Positions 37,281 through 46,584 of a stretch of 64,000 nt of DNA are shown in pieces. The position numbers and the translations under genes are program-made. Below the pieces are notes generated by a model, which did not search any database, had not been told where the DNA came from, and saw only the letters and a program-made list of their open reading frames with translations. Numbering within the stretch: position 1 is the stretch's first letter; every line of letters starts with the position of its first letter. This DNA is from Streptomyces sp. Ru73 (GTDB taxonomy: Bacteria > Actinomycetota > Actinomycetes > Streptomycetales > Streptomycetaceae), in assembly GCF_002920575.1 (NCBI RefSeq), contig NZ_PQSQ01000009.1, positions 1 through 64,000 of the forward strand, in the 5' to 3' direction.

Positions 37281-37517
37281 ATGGGGTCAGCAACGCGCAC
37301 CAGCAGGACAGCCGGAAACGCCTCCACCGCCCCCGGACGGTGCCCCCGCGCCGAGTCGTGCCCGCGCTGCGGCGGCCAGCTCGCCGTCAACCAGGACGGA
37401 TGGAAGATCTGCCACGCCTGCGGGTACGCCTCGCCGCCCGGTGCAGCACCGCCGCCCCGCTCCGCCCACAGGGGTATCGTCGCTCCCACAGTCGCCGGGT
37501 CCCGGGGGGCAGGATGA
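37281..37517 (+). CDS. Small zinc-ribbon protein, unknown function
   Basis: A 78-residue protein with one zinc ribbon: CPRCGGQLAVNQDGWKICHACG (two CxxC pairs about 17 apart), flanked by an Arg/Ala/Ser-rich head and a Pro/Ala/Arg-rich tail. GGAGG five bases before ATG 37281 supports translation. Its TGA overlaps the ATG of the next gene (ATGA), so the two products are made together. It probably binds nucleic acid or protein; no known function. Found between PPOX and hspR. Confidence 0.72.
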   Translation: MGSATRTSRTAGNASTAPGRCPRAESCPRCGGQLAVNQDGWKICHACGYASPPGAAPPPRSAHRGIVAPTVAGSRGAG

Positions 37518-37918
37518 GTGCGGTGCGAGTGACCGCGATCGCGTGCTTGATGCCGCTCTCGGAGCTGGACGACGATCCCTTCCTCGTGGACGACCGCAGC
37601 CAGCACGAGATGTGCGCCCGCTGGGCCGAGGACCGGGACTACCGCCTCACCTGCCGGCTGAGCCTGCACCATCTGCGTGCCGACCACTGCGCCCTGTGGC
37701 GGGACGTGGAGGCGGGGCTGGTCGACGTCTTCGTCGTACCGAACCGCCGCGCCCTGGAGAACGCCGTCGACTCCGCGGAGGAGTTCACCGCCCGCTGTGC
37801 CGCGGCCGGCGTCCGCCTGGAGACCGCCGACCTCGCCGAGCCCGTCTACACGACGGCGATGAAGTCGCACGTGCACCGCAGGCTGTCGATGCCCACGGCC
37901 GGCTACAACGGCTGCTGA
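37514..37918 (+). CDS. 134-residue protein of unknown function
   Basis: I do not recognise the family. The protein starts MSAVRVTAIACLMPLSELD and is soluble and mixed alpha/beta, with acidic EDRDYRLTCRLSLHHLRAD, an amphipathic RRALENAVDSAEEFTARC and a conserved-looking end, RRLSMPTAGYNGC. It has four cysteines, one at the very C-terminus. The start is fixed by the ATGA overlap with the zinc-ribbon gene. It converges on hspR with a terminator between. The pair may form a small metal- or stress-related unit, but this is inference. Confidence 0.7.
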   Translation: MSAVRVTAIACLMPLSELDDDPFLVDDRSQHEMCARWAEDRDYRLTCRLSLHHLRADHCALWRDVEAGLVDVFVVPNRRALENAVDSAEEFTARCAAAGVRLETADLAEPVYTTAMKSHVHRRLSMPTAGYNGC

Positions 37919-37957
37919 CCGGGCCACAACGGCAACGGCAACGACAGAAAGACGAAC

Positions 37958-37983
37958 GGGCCGGGGTCCGAGGACCCCGGCCC
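37958..37983. terminator. Terminator between the small operon and hspR
   Basis: GGGCCGGGGTCC (37958-37969), GA, GGACCCCGGCCC (37972-37983). Twelve perfect base pairs with a very short loop; the inner pairs must open to form it. Serves both converging operons. Confidence 0.85.
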
Positions 37984-38022
37984 GGCCATGTCGACGCGAC
38001 AGCGGCCCGCGGCGCGCCGCCG

Positions 38023-38487
38023 TTACTCGGCCGCCCGCTTCGGACGCCACACGACCAGCGCGCTGGTCTGCTGCACGTCCTGATAGGGCACCAGGTCCCG
38101 GCGGTAGCTGGCGTGCACCGCCGCCTCCCGCTGCTGGATGGCCGCGGCGGCGCCCTCCACGGCGCTCTGCAGCTCGGCGACCCGCTGCTGCAACGCCGCT
38201 ACCTGGTTCTCCAGTTCGATGATGCGCTTGATGCCGGCGAGGTTGATGCCCTCGTTCTGCGACAGCTGCTGCACCTGGCGGAGCAGTTCGATGTCGCGGG
38301 CCGAGTAGCGCCGGCCGCGCCCGGCCGTACGGTCCGGGGAGACCAGACCGAGCCGGTCGTACTGACGCAGCGTCTGCGGATGCAGGCCCGAGAGCTGAGC
38401 CGCGACGGAGATGACGTACACCGGCGACTCATCGGTCAGTTCATATGGGTTACGACTCCGACGCCCGCCCCGGCTGTCCATCATCAA
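38023..38487 (-). CDS. hspR: HspR, MerR-family heat-shock repressor
   Basis: A 154-residue repressor. The MerR helix-turn-helix covers about 20-65: VYVISVAAQLSGLHPQTLRQYDRLGLVSP, wing RGRRYSARDIELLRQVQQL. A heptad-rich coiled coil (about 85-120) for dimerisation follows. It lacks the C-terminal effector domain of other MerR proteins and uses DnaK as corepressor. It binds HAIR sequences, present here before dnaK and clpB. Its start overlaps the dnaJ stop (ATGA), so it is last in the operon. Confidence 0.96.
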   Translation of the reverse strand: MMMDSRGGRRSRNPYELTDESPVYVISVAAQLSGLHPQTLRQYDRLGLVSPDRTAGRGRRYSARDIELLRQVQQLSQNEGINLAGIKRIIELENQVAALQQRVAELQSAVEGAAAAIQQREAAVHASYRRDLVPYQDVQQTSALVVWRPKRAAE

Positions 38488-39656
38488 GCTCCCTTCGCGG
38501 CCTGGAAGAGCTCCGACCTCGGGTCCTCACCCGCGGTCGCCTCGCGATAGGACTCCAGCGCGTCCTTCGCCTTGTCGCTGAGGTCCTTGGGCACGACCAC
38601 CTCGATGGTGACCAGGAGGTCGCCCCGGGTGCCGTCCTTGCGCGCCGCGCCCTTGCCGCGGGCACGCATCGTCCGGCCGTTCGGCGTGCCGGCCGGGATC
38701 TTCAGGGTGACCGGCGGCCCGCCCAGCGTCGGCACCTTCACCTCGCCGCCGAGGGCCGCCTCCGGGAAGGTGACCGGCACGGTGACGGTGAGGTTGTCGC
38801 CCTTGCGACCGAAGACCGGGTGCGCGCCGACGTGCACGACGACGTACAGATCGCCGTTGGGCCCGCCGCGCTCGCCCGGAGCGCCCTTGCCGCGCAGCCG
38901 GATCCGCTGCCCGTCGGAGACGCCCGCGGGGATGCGCACCTGCATCGTGCGCGCGCTGGTGGCGCGGCCGCTGCCCTTGCACACGTCGCAGGGGTGCTCC
39001 GCGATCAGGCCGCGGCCCTTGCAGTCGGCGCACGGGTCGGTGAGCGAGAAGCCGCCGCCCGCGCCCCGGCTGACCTGTCCGGTGCCCACGCAGGTCGGGC
39101 AGACCCGCGGGGTGCCGTTCTTGTCGCCGGTGCCGGAACACGCCTTGCAGGGCGCCTGGCTGGACATCCGCAGCGGGACCGTGGCCCCGTCCACCGCCTC
39201 GGTGAAGCTGAGCGTCACCTCGGACTCGACGTCCTGGCCGCGGCGCGGCTGCGTACGCGTACCGGCGCCGCCGCCCCGGTTGAACAGGCCGCCGAACACG
39301 TCCCCGAGGCCGCCGCCGAAGCCGCCGGCGCCGCCCTGGGCACCGCCGAAGAGGTCGCCCAGGTCGAAGTTGAAGCTGCCGCCGCCGGCGCCGCCGGGCC
39401 CGGGGCGGAAGCCGCCGTTGCCGAACAGCGCCCGTGCCTCGTCGTACTCCTTGCGCCGCTTGGGGTCGCCCAGGACGTCGTGGGCCTCGGAGATCTCCTT
39501 GAAGCGGTCCTCCGCCTTGGCGTCACCCTTGTTGGCGTCGGGGTGGTTCTCCCGGGCCAGCTTGCGGTACGCCTTCTTGATCTCGGCGTCGGTGGCGTCC
39601 TTCGGGACGCCGAGGACCTTGTAGTAGTCCTTCTCGACGAAGTCCTTGGTGCTCAT
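38484..39656 (-). CDS. dnaJ: DnaJ chaperone
   Basis: A 390-residue class A J-protein. The J-domain (1-75) has the HPD motif in ENHPDANKGD. A Gly/Phe-rich linker with GGAGGFGGG-type runs follows. Four CxxCxGxG-type zinc repeats lie in the middle: CKACSGTGD, CPTCVGTGQ, CADCKGRG, CDVCKGSG. The C-terminal substrate-binding barrels end TIEVVVPKDLSDKAKDALES. It activates DnaK ATPase and delivers substrates. Third gene of the operon. Confidence 0.96.
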   Translation of the reverse strand: MSTKDFVEKDYYKVLGVPKDATDAEIKKAYRKLARENHPDANKGDAKAEDRFKEISEAHDVLGDPKRRKEYDEARALFGNGGFRPGPGGAGGGSFNFDLGDLFGGAQGGAGGFGGGLGDVFGGLFNRGGGAGTRTQPRRGQDVESEVTLSFTEAVDGATVPLRMSSQAPCKACSGTGDKNGTPRVCPTCVGTGQVSRGAGGGFSLTDPCADCKGRGLIAEHPCDVCKGSGRATSARTMQVRIPAGVSDGQRIRLRGKGAPGERGGPNGDLYVVVHVGAHPVFGRKGDNLTVTVPVTFPEAALGGEVKVPTLGGPPVTLKIPAGTPNGRTMRARGKGAARKDGTRGDLLVTIEVVVPKDLSDKAKDALESYREATAGEDPRSELFQAAKGA

Positions 39657-39695
39657 CCCCGACGTCCCTCCTCCCGTACTGTCCTGCTTCTCACG

Positions 39696-40343
39696 TCAGC
39701 CCTCGTCCGGGCCACCGCTCTCCTCGTCCGACGACTTCTCCTCGGACTTGGCGGGCTGGGCCCCCGGCTGGGGCTCGGCGACCGCGACCCGCGCGGGGCG
39801 AATCGTTCGCTCGCCGATCCGATACCCCGGCTGCAGGATCGCAACGCACGTCGTCTCCGTGACGTCCGGTGCGTACGAGTGCATCAGCGCCTCGTGGATC
39901 GTCGGGTCGAAGGGCTCGCCCTCCTTGCCGAACTGCTGCAGACCGAGCTTGGCGACGACCGTCTCGATCGACTCGCCGACGGACTTGAAGCCGCCGACCA
40001 GCTCACCGTGCTCGCGGGCACGGCCGATGTCGTCCAGTACCGGCAGGAGCTCGGACAGGAGGTTCGCCGCAGCGATCTCCTTGACCGTCACGCGGTCGCG
40101 CTCGACCCGCCGGCGGTAGTTCTGGTACTCGGCCTGAAGGCGCTGGAGGTCCGCGGTGCGCTCGTTGAGCGCGGTGCGCACCTGGTCCAGCTGGGCCACC
40201 AGGCCGGCGTCCTGGTTCGCGTCCCCGGCCGGGGCCGGGCCCGCCTTGTCGGCGGACCCGGCGCCCTGCGCCGCATCGTCAGTGGCTGCGGCGTCAGAGG
40301 GGACGTCAGGCTTCTCCTCGAAGCCCGGGGTCTCCTCCGTCAC
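39696..40343 (-). CDS. grpE: GrpE nucleotide exchange factor
   Basis: A 215-residue exchange factor for DnaK. A long N-terminal coiled coil (about 50-110, including [22 protein letters not shown]) is followed by the beta-domain containing [15 protein letters not shown] and [20 protein letters not shown]. Both ends are acidic, Ala-rich and disordered. GTG 40343 overlaps the dnaK stop as GTGA. Confidence 0.95.
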   Translation of the reverse strand: MTEETPGFEEKPDVPSDAAATDDAAQGAGSADKAGPAPAGDANQDAGLVAQLDQVRTALNERTADLQRLQAEYQNYRRRVERDRVTVKEIAAANLLSELLPVLDDIGRAREHGELVGGFKSVGESIETVVAKLGLQQFGKEGEPFDPTIHEALMHSYAPDVTETTCVAILQPGYRIGERTIRPARVAVAEPQPGAQPAKSEEKSSDEESGGPDEG

Positions 40344-42196
40344 GCGGCACCGTCCTTCTTGGGCTTCTCGTCGTCCACGATCTCGGCGTCGACGACATCG
40401 TCGTCGGCCTTGGCCTGGTCACCGGCGGCGGCACCCTCGGCACCGCCCGCGGCCTGCGCGCCCTGGGCGTCGGCGTACATGGCCTGGCCCAGCTTCTGCG
40501 AGACGGCGGCGACCTTCTCCGTCGCGGTACGGATCTCGGCCGTGTCCTCGCCCTTGAGCTTCTCCTTCAGCTCGCCGACGGCGGTCTCGACCTCGGTCTT
40601 CACCTCGGCGGGGACCTTCTCCTCGTTGTCCTTGAGGAACTTCTCCGTCTGGTAGACGAGCTGCTCGCCCTGGTTGCGCGTCTCGGCGGCCTCGCGGCGC
40701 TTGTGGTCCTCGTCCGCGTAGCGCTCGGCCTCCTCGCGCATGCGGTCGACCTCTTCCTTCGGGAGCGAGGAGCCGCCGGTGACGGTCATCTTCTGCTCCT
40801 TGCCCGTGCCGAGGTCCTTCGCGGTCACGTGCATGATGCCGTTGGCGTCGATGTCGAAGGAGACCTCGATCTGCGGCACACCGCGCGGGGCCGGCGGCAG
40901 ACCGGTCAGCTCGAACATGCCGAGCTTCTTGTTGTACGCCGCGATCTCGCGCTCGCCCTGGTAGACCTGGATCTGCACCGACGGCTGGTTGTCCTCGGCG
41001 GTGGTGAAGATCTCCGAACGCTTGGTCGGGATCGTCGTGTTCCGCTCGATGAGCTTGGTCATGATGCCGCCCTTGGTCTCGATACCGAGGGACAGCGGGG
41101 TGACGTCGAGGAGGAGAACGTCCTTGACCTCACCCTTGAGGACACCGGCCTGCAGCGACGCACCGATGGCGACGACCTCGTCCGGGTTGACGCCCTTGTT
41201 GGCGTCCTTGCCGCCGGTCAGCTCCTTGACGAGCTCGGCGACGGCCGGCATACGGGTCGAACCGCCGACCAGGACCACGTGGTCGATCTCGGACAGCTGG
41301 ATGCCGGCGTCCTTGATGACGTTGTGGAACGGGATCTTGCAGCGCTCGAGCAGGTCGGCCGTCAGCTGCTGGAACTGCGAGCGGGTGAGCTTCTCGTCCA
41401 GGTGCAGCGGGCCCTCGGCGGAGGCGGTGATGTAGGGCAGGTTGATCGTCGTCTCGGTGGAGGACGACAGCTCGATCTTCGCCTTCTCCGCGGCCTCGCG
41501 CAGACGCTGGAGCGCCATCTTGTCCTTGGACAGGTCGACGCCGTGGCCGTTCTGGAACTGCTTGACCAGGTAGTCGACGACGCGCTGGTCCCAGTCGTCA
41601 CCACCGAGCTGGTTGTCACCGTTGGTGGCCTTGACCTCGACGACACCGTCGCCGATCTCCAGCAGCGAGACGTCGAAGGTACCGCCACCGAGGTCGAAGA
41701 CCAGGATGGTCTGGTCTTCCTTCTCCAGGCCGTACGCCAGCGCCGCGGAGGTGGGCTCGTTGACGATGCGCAGGACGTTCAGGCCCGCGATCTCGCCGGC
41801 CTCCTTGGTGGCCTGGCGCTCGGAGTCGTTGAAGTACGCCGGAACGGTGATGACCGCGTCCGTGACCTTCTCGCCGAGGTAGGACTCCGCGTCACGCTTC
41901 AGCTTCTGCAGGATGAACGCGGAGATCTGCTGCGGGTTGAAGCTCTTGTCGTCGATGTCCACCTTCCAGTCGGTGCCCATGTGGCGCTTGACCGACCGGA
42001 TGGTCCTGTCGACGTTCGTGACCGCCTGGCGCTTGGCGACCTCGCCGACGAGCACCTCACCGTTCTTGGCGAAGGCGACGACGGACGGCGTGGTCCTGGC
42101 GCCCTCGGCGTTGGTGATGACGGTGGGCTCACCGCCTTCGAGAACACTGACGACGGAGTTCGTCGTGCCCAGGTCGATGCCGACCGCACGTGCCAT
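40340..42196 (-). CDS. dnaK: DnaK (Hsp70) chaperone
   Basis: A 618-residue Hsp70. The ATPase domain (1-~355) opens [20 protein letters not shown] and has the [19 protein letters not shown] and [13 protein letters not shown] motifs. The interdomain linker is [15 protein letters not shown]. The substrate domain is followed by a helical lid and an Ala/Asp-rich tail ending [23 protein letters not shown] sits before ATG 42196. First gene of the dnaK-grpE-dnaJ-hspR operon. Two HAIR sites upstream mark it as HspR-repressed. Confidence 0.98.
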   Translation of the reverse strand: MARAVGIDLGTTNSVVSVLEGGEPTVITNAEGARTTPSVVAFAKNGEVLVGEVAKRQAVTNVDRTIRSVKRHMGTDWKVDIDDKSFNPQQISAFILQKLKRDAESYLGEKVTDAVITVPAYFNDSERQATKEAGEIAGLNVLRIVNEPTSAALAYGLEKEDQTILVFDLGGGTFDVSLLEIGDGVVEVKATNGDNQLGGDDWDQRVVDYLVKQFQNGHGVDLSKDKMALQRLREAAEKAKIELSSSTETTINLPYITASAEGPLHLDEKLTRSQFQQLTADLLERCKIPFHNVIKDAGIQLSEIDHVVLVGGSTRMPAVAELVKELTGGKDANKGVNPDEVVAIGASLQAGVLKGEVKDVLLLDVTPLSLGIETKGGIMTKLIERNTTIPTKRSEIFTTAEDNQPSVQIQVYQGEREIAAYNKKLGMFELTGLPPAPRGVPQIEVSFDIDANGIMHVTAKDLGTGKEQKMTVTGGSSLPKEEVDRMREEAERYADEDHKRREAAETRNQGEQLVYQTEKFLKDNEEKVPAEVKTEVETAVGELKEKLKGEDTAEIRTATEKVAAVSQKLGQAMYADAQGAQAAGGAEGAAAGDQAKADDDVVDAEIVDDEKPKKDGAA

Positions 42197-42215
42197 TTCG
42201 ATTCCTCCAGCTGAC

Positions 42216-42236
42216 ATTGAGTGGAACTGGCTCAAG
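42216..42236. promoter_or_regulatory. HAIR operator 1 upstream of dnaK
   Basis: ATTGAGT-N7-GCTCAAG, two mismatches from CTTGAGT-N7-ACTCAAG. It lies 20-40 bases before the dnaK start, so it is in or next to the transcription start region. Confidence 0.85.
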
Positions 42237-42267
42237 GGTGCACCAGAGATCCGACCCTGTCAAAGGA

Positions 42268-42288
42268 CCTGAGTCACGGCCACTCAAG
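42268..42288. promoter_or_regulatory. HAIR operator 2 upstream of dnaK
   Basis: CCTGAGT-N7-ACTCAAG, one mismatch from the HspR consensus. It is 52 bases from operator 1, about five helical turns, so HspR dimers would sit on the same face of the DNA. Confidence 0.9.
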
Positions 42289-42638
42289 TCTTCTGCCGAA
42301 GATTTGCGCACAGGATTCATTTACGCAGGTCAAAGCGGTGCGGGAGGGGCGGCGGGCCGTACGGAAGAGAGGCGCCGCGCATGTCGCCGACGCCCCCAGC
42401 CTCCTCCTCATGGGCGGCCGGCGCATCTCCGGCGTGTCGTACGCACACGGGCGCGGTGGCGGGTAGGGCACCCTTAGGCCACCCTCAGCGACGCAGATCA
42501 CCGCCGCAGCTGGTACAGCACTGCGTGAATAGTGGGTAATCTCAGCACTGATTGACTAAGTTACTGCTTAGTAGTTGACCGTCACGTCCCCCACAGAGAC
42601 CTCGTAGATTCCCGCTCACGCAGGCCCGAGGAGCCCCC
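42289..42638. other. Shared dnaK / Fe-S oxidoreductase spacer
   Basis: The rest of the 442-base divergent spacer. Besides the two HAIR sites it contains GGGTAATCTC at about 42533-42542, also seen at purA, with TAATCT as a likely -10 for the plus-strand gene, and an ACTAAG-N6-CTTAGT palindrome at 42555-42572. No small gene is evident. Confidence 0.45.
42555..42572. promoter_or_regulatory. Palindrome ACTAAG-N6-CTTAGT, candidate operator
   Basis: Six-base perfect arms 67-84 bases before the Fe-S oxidoreductase start, just after the likely -10 element. The AT-rich dyad is unlike a terminator and suits a TetR- or GntR-type regulator. No cognate regulator is encoded nearby. Confidence 0.45.
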
Positions 42639-44906
42639 ATGCAACTCGCCGCGATCATCGTGTCGCTGGTCCTAATCGCGGTCGGCGTCGCACTGTTCGG
42701 CCGCGCGATCGTGCAGATCGTCCGCTACATGCGGCTCGGCCAGTCCGTACCCGCCGGTCTCCGGACCAACGACCCCACGCAGCGCACCTTCACGGTGGTC
42801 AAGGAGTTCCTCGGCCACACCCGGATGAACAAGTGGGGCATCGTCGGCGCGGCGCACTGGTTCGTCGCGGTGGGCTTCTTCTCGCTGCTGCTGACGATCG
42901 TCAACGCCATCGGCCAGCTCTTCAAGGCCGACTGGCTGCTGCCGGTCATCGGCGAGTGGGCGCCGTACAACGTCTTCGTCGAGTTCATCGGCACGATGAC
43001 GGTCCTCGGCATCCTGACCCTGATCGTCATCCGGCAGCTGAACCGGCCGGGCGACGCGGGCCGCAAGTCCCGCTTCGCGGGCTCCAGCTTCGGCCAGGCG
43101 TACTTCGTCGAGGCCGTCATCCTCATCGTCGGCGTCTGCATCTTCATGCTGCACGCGCTGGAGGGCGCCCAGCACCACGTGGACGGCTACGAGGCCTCGT
43201 TCTTCATCTCGTACCCGGTGGTCTCCTGGCTGGAGGGCCTGGACGTCCCGACGCTCCAGAACCTCACCTACTTCTTCGCCGGACTGAAGATCGCGACCTC
43301 CTTCATCTGGATGATCACGGTCGCGCTCAAGACCGACATGGGCATCGCCTGGCACCGCTTCCTGGCCTTCCCCAACATCTTCTTCAAGCGCAACGCCACC
43401 GGTGAGCCGTCGCTCGGCGCGCTGCTGCCGATGACCTCCGAGGGCAAGGAGATCGACTTCGAGGACCCGGGCGAGGACGACCAGTTCGGCGTCTCCCAGG
43501 TCGAGCACTTCTCCTGGAAGGGCATCCTCGACTTCTCCACCTGCACCGAGTGCGGCCGCTGCCAGAGCCAGTGCCCGGCCTGGAACACCGGCAAGCCGCT
43601 CTCCCCGAAGCTCATGATCATGGCGCTGCGGGACCACGCGCACGCCAAGGCGCCCTACCTGCTGGCCGGCGGCGGCAAGACCATGGAGGGCGAGGAGAAG
43701 GCCTCCGAGGAGCAGCTGAAGGACGTGCCCGCGTCCGCGCTGGCCGAGGCCGAGCGCCCGCTGATCGGCACCCTCGAAGAGAACGGCGTCATCGACCCCG
43801 ACGTCCTGTGGTCCTGCACCACCTGCGGCGCCTGCGTCGAGCAGTGCCCGGTCGACATCGAGCACATCGACCACATCGTCGACATGCGCCGCTACCAGGT
43901 CATGATCGAGTCCAGCTTCCCCAGCGAGGCCGGCACGATGCTGAAGAACCTGGAGAAGAAGGGCAACCCCTGGGGCCTGGCCAAGAAGCAGCGCCTCGCC
44001 TGGACCAAGGAGGTCGACTTCGAGGTCCCGGTCGTCGGCAAGGACGTCGAGGACCTCACCGAGGTCGACTACCTGTACTGGGTCGGCTGCGCCGGCGCCC
44101 TGGAGGACCGCGCCAAGAAGACCACCAAGGCCTTCGCCGAGCTGCTGCACATCGCGGGCGTCAACTTCGCGATCATGGGTGGCGACGAGAAGTGCACCGG
44201 TGACTCCCCGCGCCGCCTGGGCAACGAGTTCCTCTTCCAGCAGCTGGGCGCGGAGAACGTCGCCACGCTGAACGCGGCCTTCGGCGAGGACGACGAGGAC
44301 GAGTCGACCAAGAAGCCGAAGTCCAAGAAGAAGATCGTCGCGACCTGCCCGCACTGCTTCAACACGATCGCGAACGAGTACCCGCAGCTGGGCGGCGAGT
44401 ACGAGGTCATCCACCACACCCAGCTGCTGCAGCACCTCATCGACGAGGGCCGGCTCACCCCCGTCACCCCGGTCGAGGGTCTGATCACCTACCACGACCC
44501 CTGCTACCTGGGCCGCCACAACAAGGTCTACACGCCGCCGCGCGAGATCATCGCCAAGGTGCCGGGCCTGCGGAACGAGGAGATGCACCGCCACAAGGAA
44601 CGCGGCTTCTGCTGCGGCGCCGGCGGCGCCCGGATGTGGATGGAAGAGCGCATCGGCAAGCGCATCAACAACGAGCGCGTGGACGAGGCGCTGTCCCTCA
44701 ACCCGGACATCGTCTCCACCGCCTGCCCGTTCTGCCTGGTGATGCTGACCGACTCGGTCAACGGCAAGAAGAACGACGGCAAGGTCAGCGAGAACGTCCA
44801 GGTCGTCGACGTGGCCCAGCTGCTGCTGGACTCCGTGAAGACCCCGGCCGACCCGGCCGGCGAGGCCGAGCCCGCCGACGAGCCGGAGCCCGAGCCGGTC
44901 AAGTAA
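42639..44906 (+). CDS. EtfD-like membrane iron-sulfur oxidoreductase
   Basis: A 755-residue protein: five or six N-terminal membrane helices (about 3-235, heme-binding NarI/DsrM-like), a di-[4Fe-4S] domain with CTECGRCQSQCPAWNTGKPL and CTTCGACVEQCPVDIEHID, and two CCG-type cysteine domains (CPHCFNT, CAYFLGRH-like CYLGRHN and FCCGAGGARMWMEE). This is the architecture of M. tuberculosis Rv0338c (EtfD), which takes electrons from electron-transfer flavoprotein to the quinone pool in fatty acid oxidation. The C-terminal tail is Pro/Glu-rich. GAGGAG lies before the ATG. Similar heterodisulfide-reductase-like proteins are an alternative name. Confidence 0.9.
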   Translation: MQLAAIIVSLVLIAVGVALFGRAIVQIVRYMRLGQSVPAGLRTNDPTQRTFTVVKEFLGHTRMNKWGIVGAAHWFVAVGFFSLLLTIVNAIGQLFKADWLLPVIGEWAPYNVFVEFIGTMTVLGILTLIVIRQLNRPGDAGRKSRFAGSSFGQAYFVEAVILIVGVCIFMLHALEGAQHHVDGYEASFFISYPVVSWLEGLDVPTLQNLTYFFAGLKIATSFIWMITVALKTDMGIAWHRFLAFPNIFFKRNATGEPSLGALLPMTSEGKEIDFEDPGEDDQFGVSQVEHFSWKGILDFSTCTECGRCQSQCPAWNTGKPLSPKLMIMALRDHAHAKAPYLLAGGGKTMEGEEKASEEQLKDVPASALAEAERPLIGTLEENGVIDPDVLWSCTTCGACVEQCPVDIEHIDHIVDMRRYQVMIESSFPSEAGTMLKNLEKKGNPWGLAKKQRLAWTKEVDFEVPVVGKDVEDLTEVDYLYWVGCAGALEDRAKKTTKAFAELLHIAGVNFAIMGGDEKCTGDSPRRLGNEFLFQQLGAENVATLNAAFGEDDEDESTKKPKSKKKIVATCPHCFNTIANEYPQLGGEYEVIHHTQLLQHLIDEGRLTPVTPVEGLITYHDPCYLGRHNKVYTPPREIIAKVPGLRNEEMHRHKERGFCCGAGGARMWMEERIGKRINNERVDEALSLNPDIVSTACPFCLVMLTDSVNGKKNDGKVSENVQVVDVAQLLLDSVKTPADPAGEAEPADEPEPEPVK

Positions 44907-44925
44907 GCCCCGCCGCACGTTCCTC

Positions 44926-44961
44926 CGACGGCCGGTCCCGCACCCGCGGGGCCGGCCGTCG
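44926..44961 (+). terminator. Terminator of the Fe-S oxidoreductase gene
   Basis: A 16-base stem (44926-44941 with 44946-44961, one wobble pair) and a 4-base loop, starting 20 bases after the stop. Confidence 0.88.
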
Positions 44962-45087
44962 CCGTCTGTCGGGGCCGTTACCGCCCGCCCGCGCGCCGGT
45001 GTCCGGAACCGGATGAACGTACGGGCGCACGGCGTATGTCCGTGCGACGATGAGGCGCTGGGTACGGGTGGGGCGCTGGGGGGCGAA

Positions 45088-46410
45088 GTGCGGTACCGGG
45101 GAACACGAGCGGCACTGGCGGCGGGCGCCGCGCTCTGCTGCGCACTGCTGGCGGCGGGCTGCGGTCCGGCCCCGGCCGGTGCGGACGCGCGGCCGACGGC
45201 GGACGCCGCCCAGGGCCCGCCGCCCCGGCCCGTCCCGCACGGCAAGGGCAGCAGGACGGCGGACGACTTCAACGGCGACGGCCACCCCGATCTGGTACTG
45301 GACTCGCTGCTCAACCCCGACGACAGCCACGACGACGACCCGGGCATCGGCATCGTCTACGGCTCGGCCCACGGCCTCGACCCGGCCGCGCGCCGGCTCC
45401 TCACCCCGGCCCGGCACGCCGCCCCCACCAAGGGCGTCGTACCGGCCGTCTTCGACGCGGAGGCCGCCTGCGACCTGGACGGTGACGGCTTCACCGACCT
45501 CGTGGTCAGCACCGACCCGCCGTACGACGGCCGGGGCCGCCCGCCGGTCCCCGTGCAGATCCTGTTCGGCTCCCCCGCCGGGCTCACCGCGCGCGCCGTG
45601 AAGCTGCGCATCCCGGACCGGGCCCGCTTCGGCAACGAGTGGCCCGACCAGCCGGTGTGCGGCGACTTCGACGGCGACGGCGCGCAGGACCTGGTGGTCA
45701 CCGCGTCCGGGCCGCGGGCGAGCTTCCTGCGCGGCCCGTTCACCCGGCAGGGCGCGCCCAGGGCGGCCGGCCCGCCGCTGGACGTCCCCGGAACGGTGCT
45801 CGCCGGGCTGCCGTCGCCCGTCGACGCGGACCGCGACGGCGCCGACGACCTGCTCGTACGGTCCGGTTCCGGGGGCCGGAGCGCGCGGAGCCGGCTGGCG
45901 CTGGGCGGCGCGCGGGGGCCGGCCACCGCGGGCGCCGCGCTGCCGGCGGGGTACGCGGCGGCGTTCGGCCGGTTCGACGGCGGCGGCTCGGTGGACGCGG
46001 TGGTCGCCGGGGACGGCCGGCTCGCCGTGCGGTACGGCATCGGGACGGCGGCCCCGCGCGGCGCGTCCGTACGGGTGGCAGGGCGCTCGGTGGCGGCGGG
46101 GGACGTGACCGGGGACGGCCGCACGGACCTGGTCGTATGGGGCGGTACGGCCCGCCCGGTGCTCCTCCCCGGCTCGGCCGGCGGCCTGCGCGCCGACCGC
46201 GCACAGCCCGTACCGAGGGCCCCCGGCATGCCGTCCGGCGCCCGCCCGGACGTGCTCCGGCTGGCCGACTTCGACCACGACGGCCGGGCCGACCTGGTGC
46301 TCCGCACCGTCTCGGGAGGCCGGGACGCGGTCACGGTGCACCGGGGCACGCCCTCGGGCTTCGCTGCGGAACCCACGGCCTCCTTCAGCACCGCGGCCTT
46401 CTCGGAGTGA
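45088..46410 (+). CDS. FG-GAP repeat lipoprotein
   Basis: A 440-residue exported lipoprotein. From GTG 45088 the signal VRYRGTRAALAAGAALCCAL ends in the lipobox LLAAGC, so Cys at about residue 25 is lipidated. The rest contains about six FG-GAP/VCBS repeats such as DDFNGDGHPDLVLD, CDLDGDGFTDLVVS, CGDFDGDGAQDLVV and GDVTGDGRTDLVVW, each with a calcium-binding DxDxDG loop. This predicts a seven-bladed beta-propeller. Function unknown; surface adhesion or carbohydrate binding is usual for the fold. An earlier in-frame ATG (45013) would spoil the signal. Confidence 0.82.
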   Translation: MRYRGTRAALAAGAALCCALLAAGCGPAPAGADARPTADAAQGPPPRPVPHGKGSRTADDFNGDGHPDLVLDSLLNPDDSHDDDPGIGIVYGSAHGLDPAARRLLTPARHAAPTKGVVPAVFDAEAACDLDGDGFTDLVVSTDPPYDGRGRPPVPVQILFGSPAGLTARAVKLRIPDRARFGNEWPDQPVCGDFDGDGAQDLVVTASGPRASFLRGPFTRQGAPRAAGPPLDVPGTVLAGLPSPVDADRDGADDLLVRSGSGGRSARSRLALGGARGPATAGAALPAGYAAAFGRFDGGGSVDAVVAGDGRLAVRYGIGTAAPRGASVRVAGRSVAAGDVTGDGRTDLVVWGGTARPVLLPGSAGGLRADRAQPVPRAPGMPSGARPDVLRLADFDHDGRADLVLRTVSGGRDAVTVHRGTPSGFAAEPTASFSTAAFSE

Positions 46411-46584
46411 GTGCCCGGCGCGCCCGTCGGGCGCGTGCGGCGTGCAACCCTCCCGCCCCCTCGGGGGTCTTGTGATCGCCAACTGCCGCCCAACTCCCGG
46501 CGAATGACCGGTGAAGCACGGCGGCGGACGGCCTTCATCCGGACGGGACGCGCCCCGCGTCCCGCATGCAGCAGGAGAACCAGC

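Noticed and set aside
42672..45353. 893-codon minus-strand open frame over the Fe-S oxidoreductase
   Set aside because: Low-complexity Val/Asp/Arg/Gly composition, no motif and no ribosome site; the plus strand encodes a complete iron-sulfur protein.
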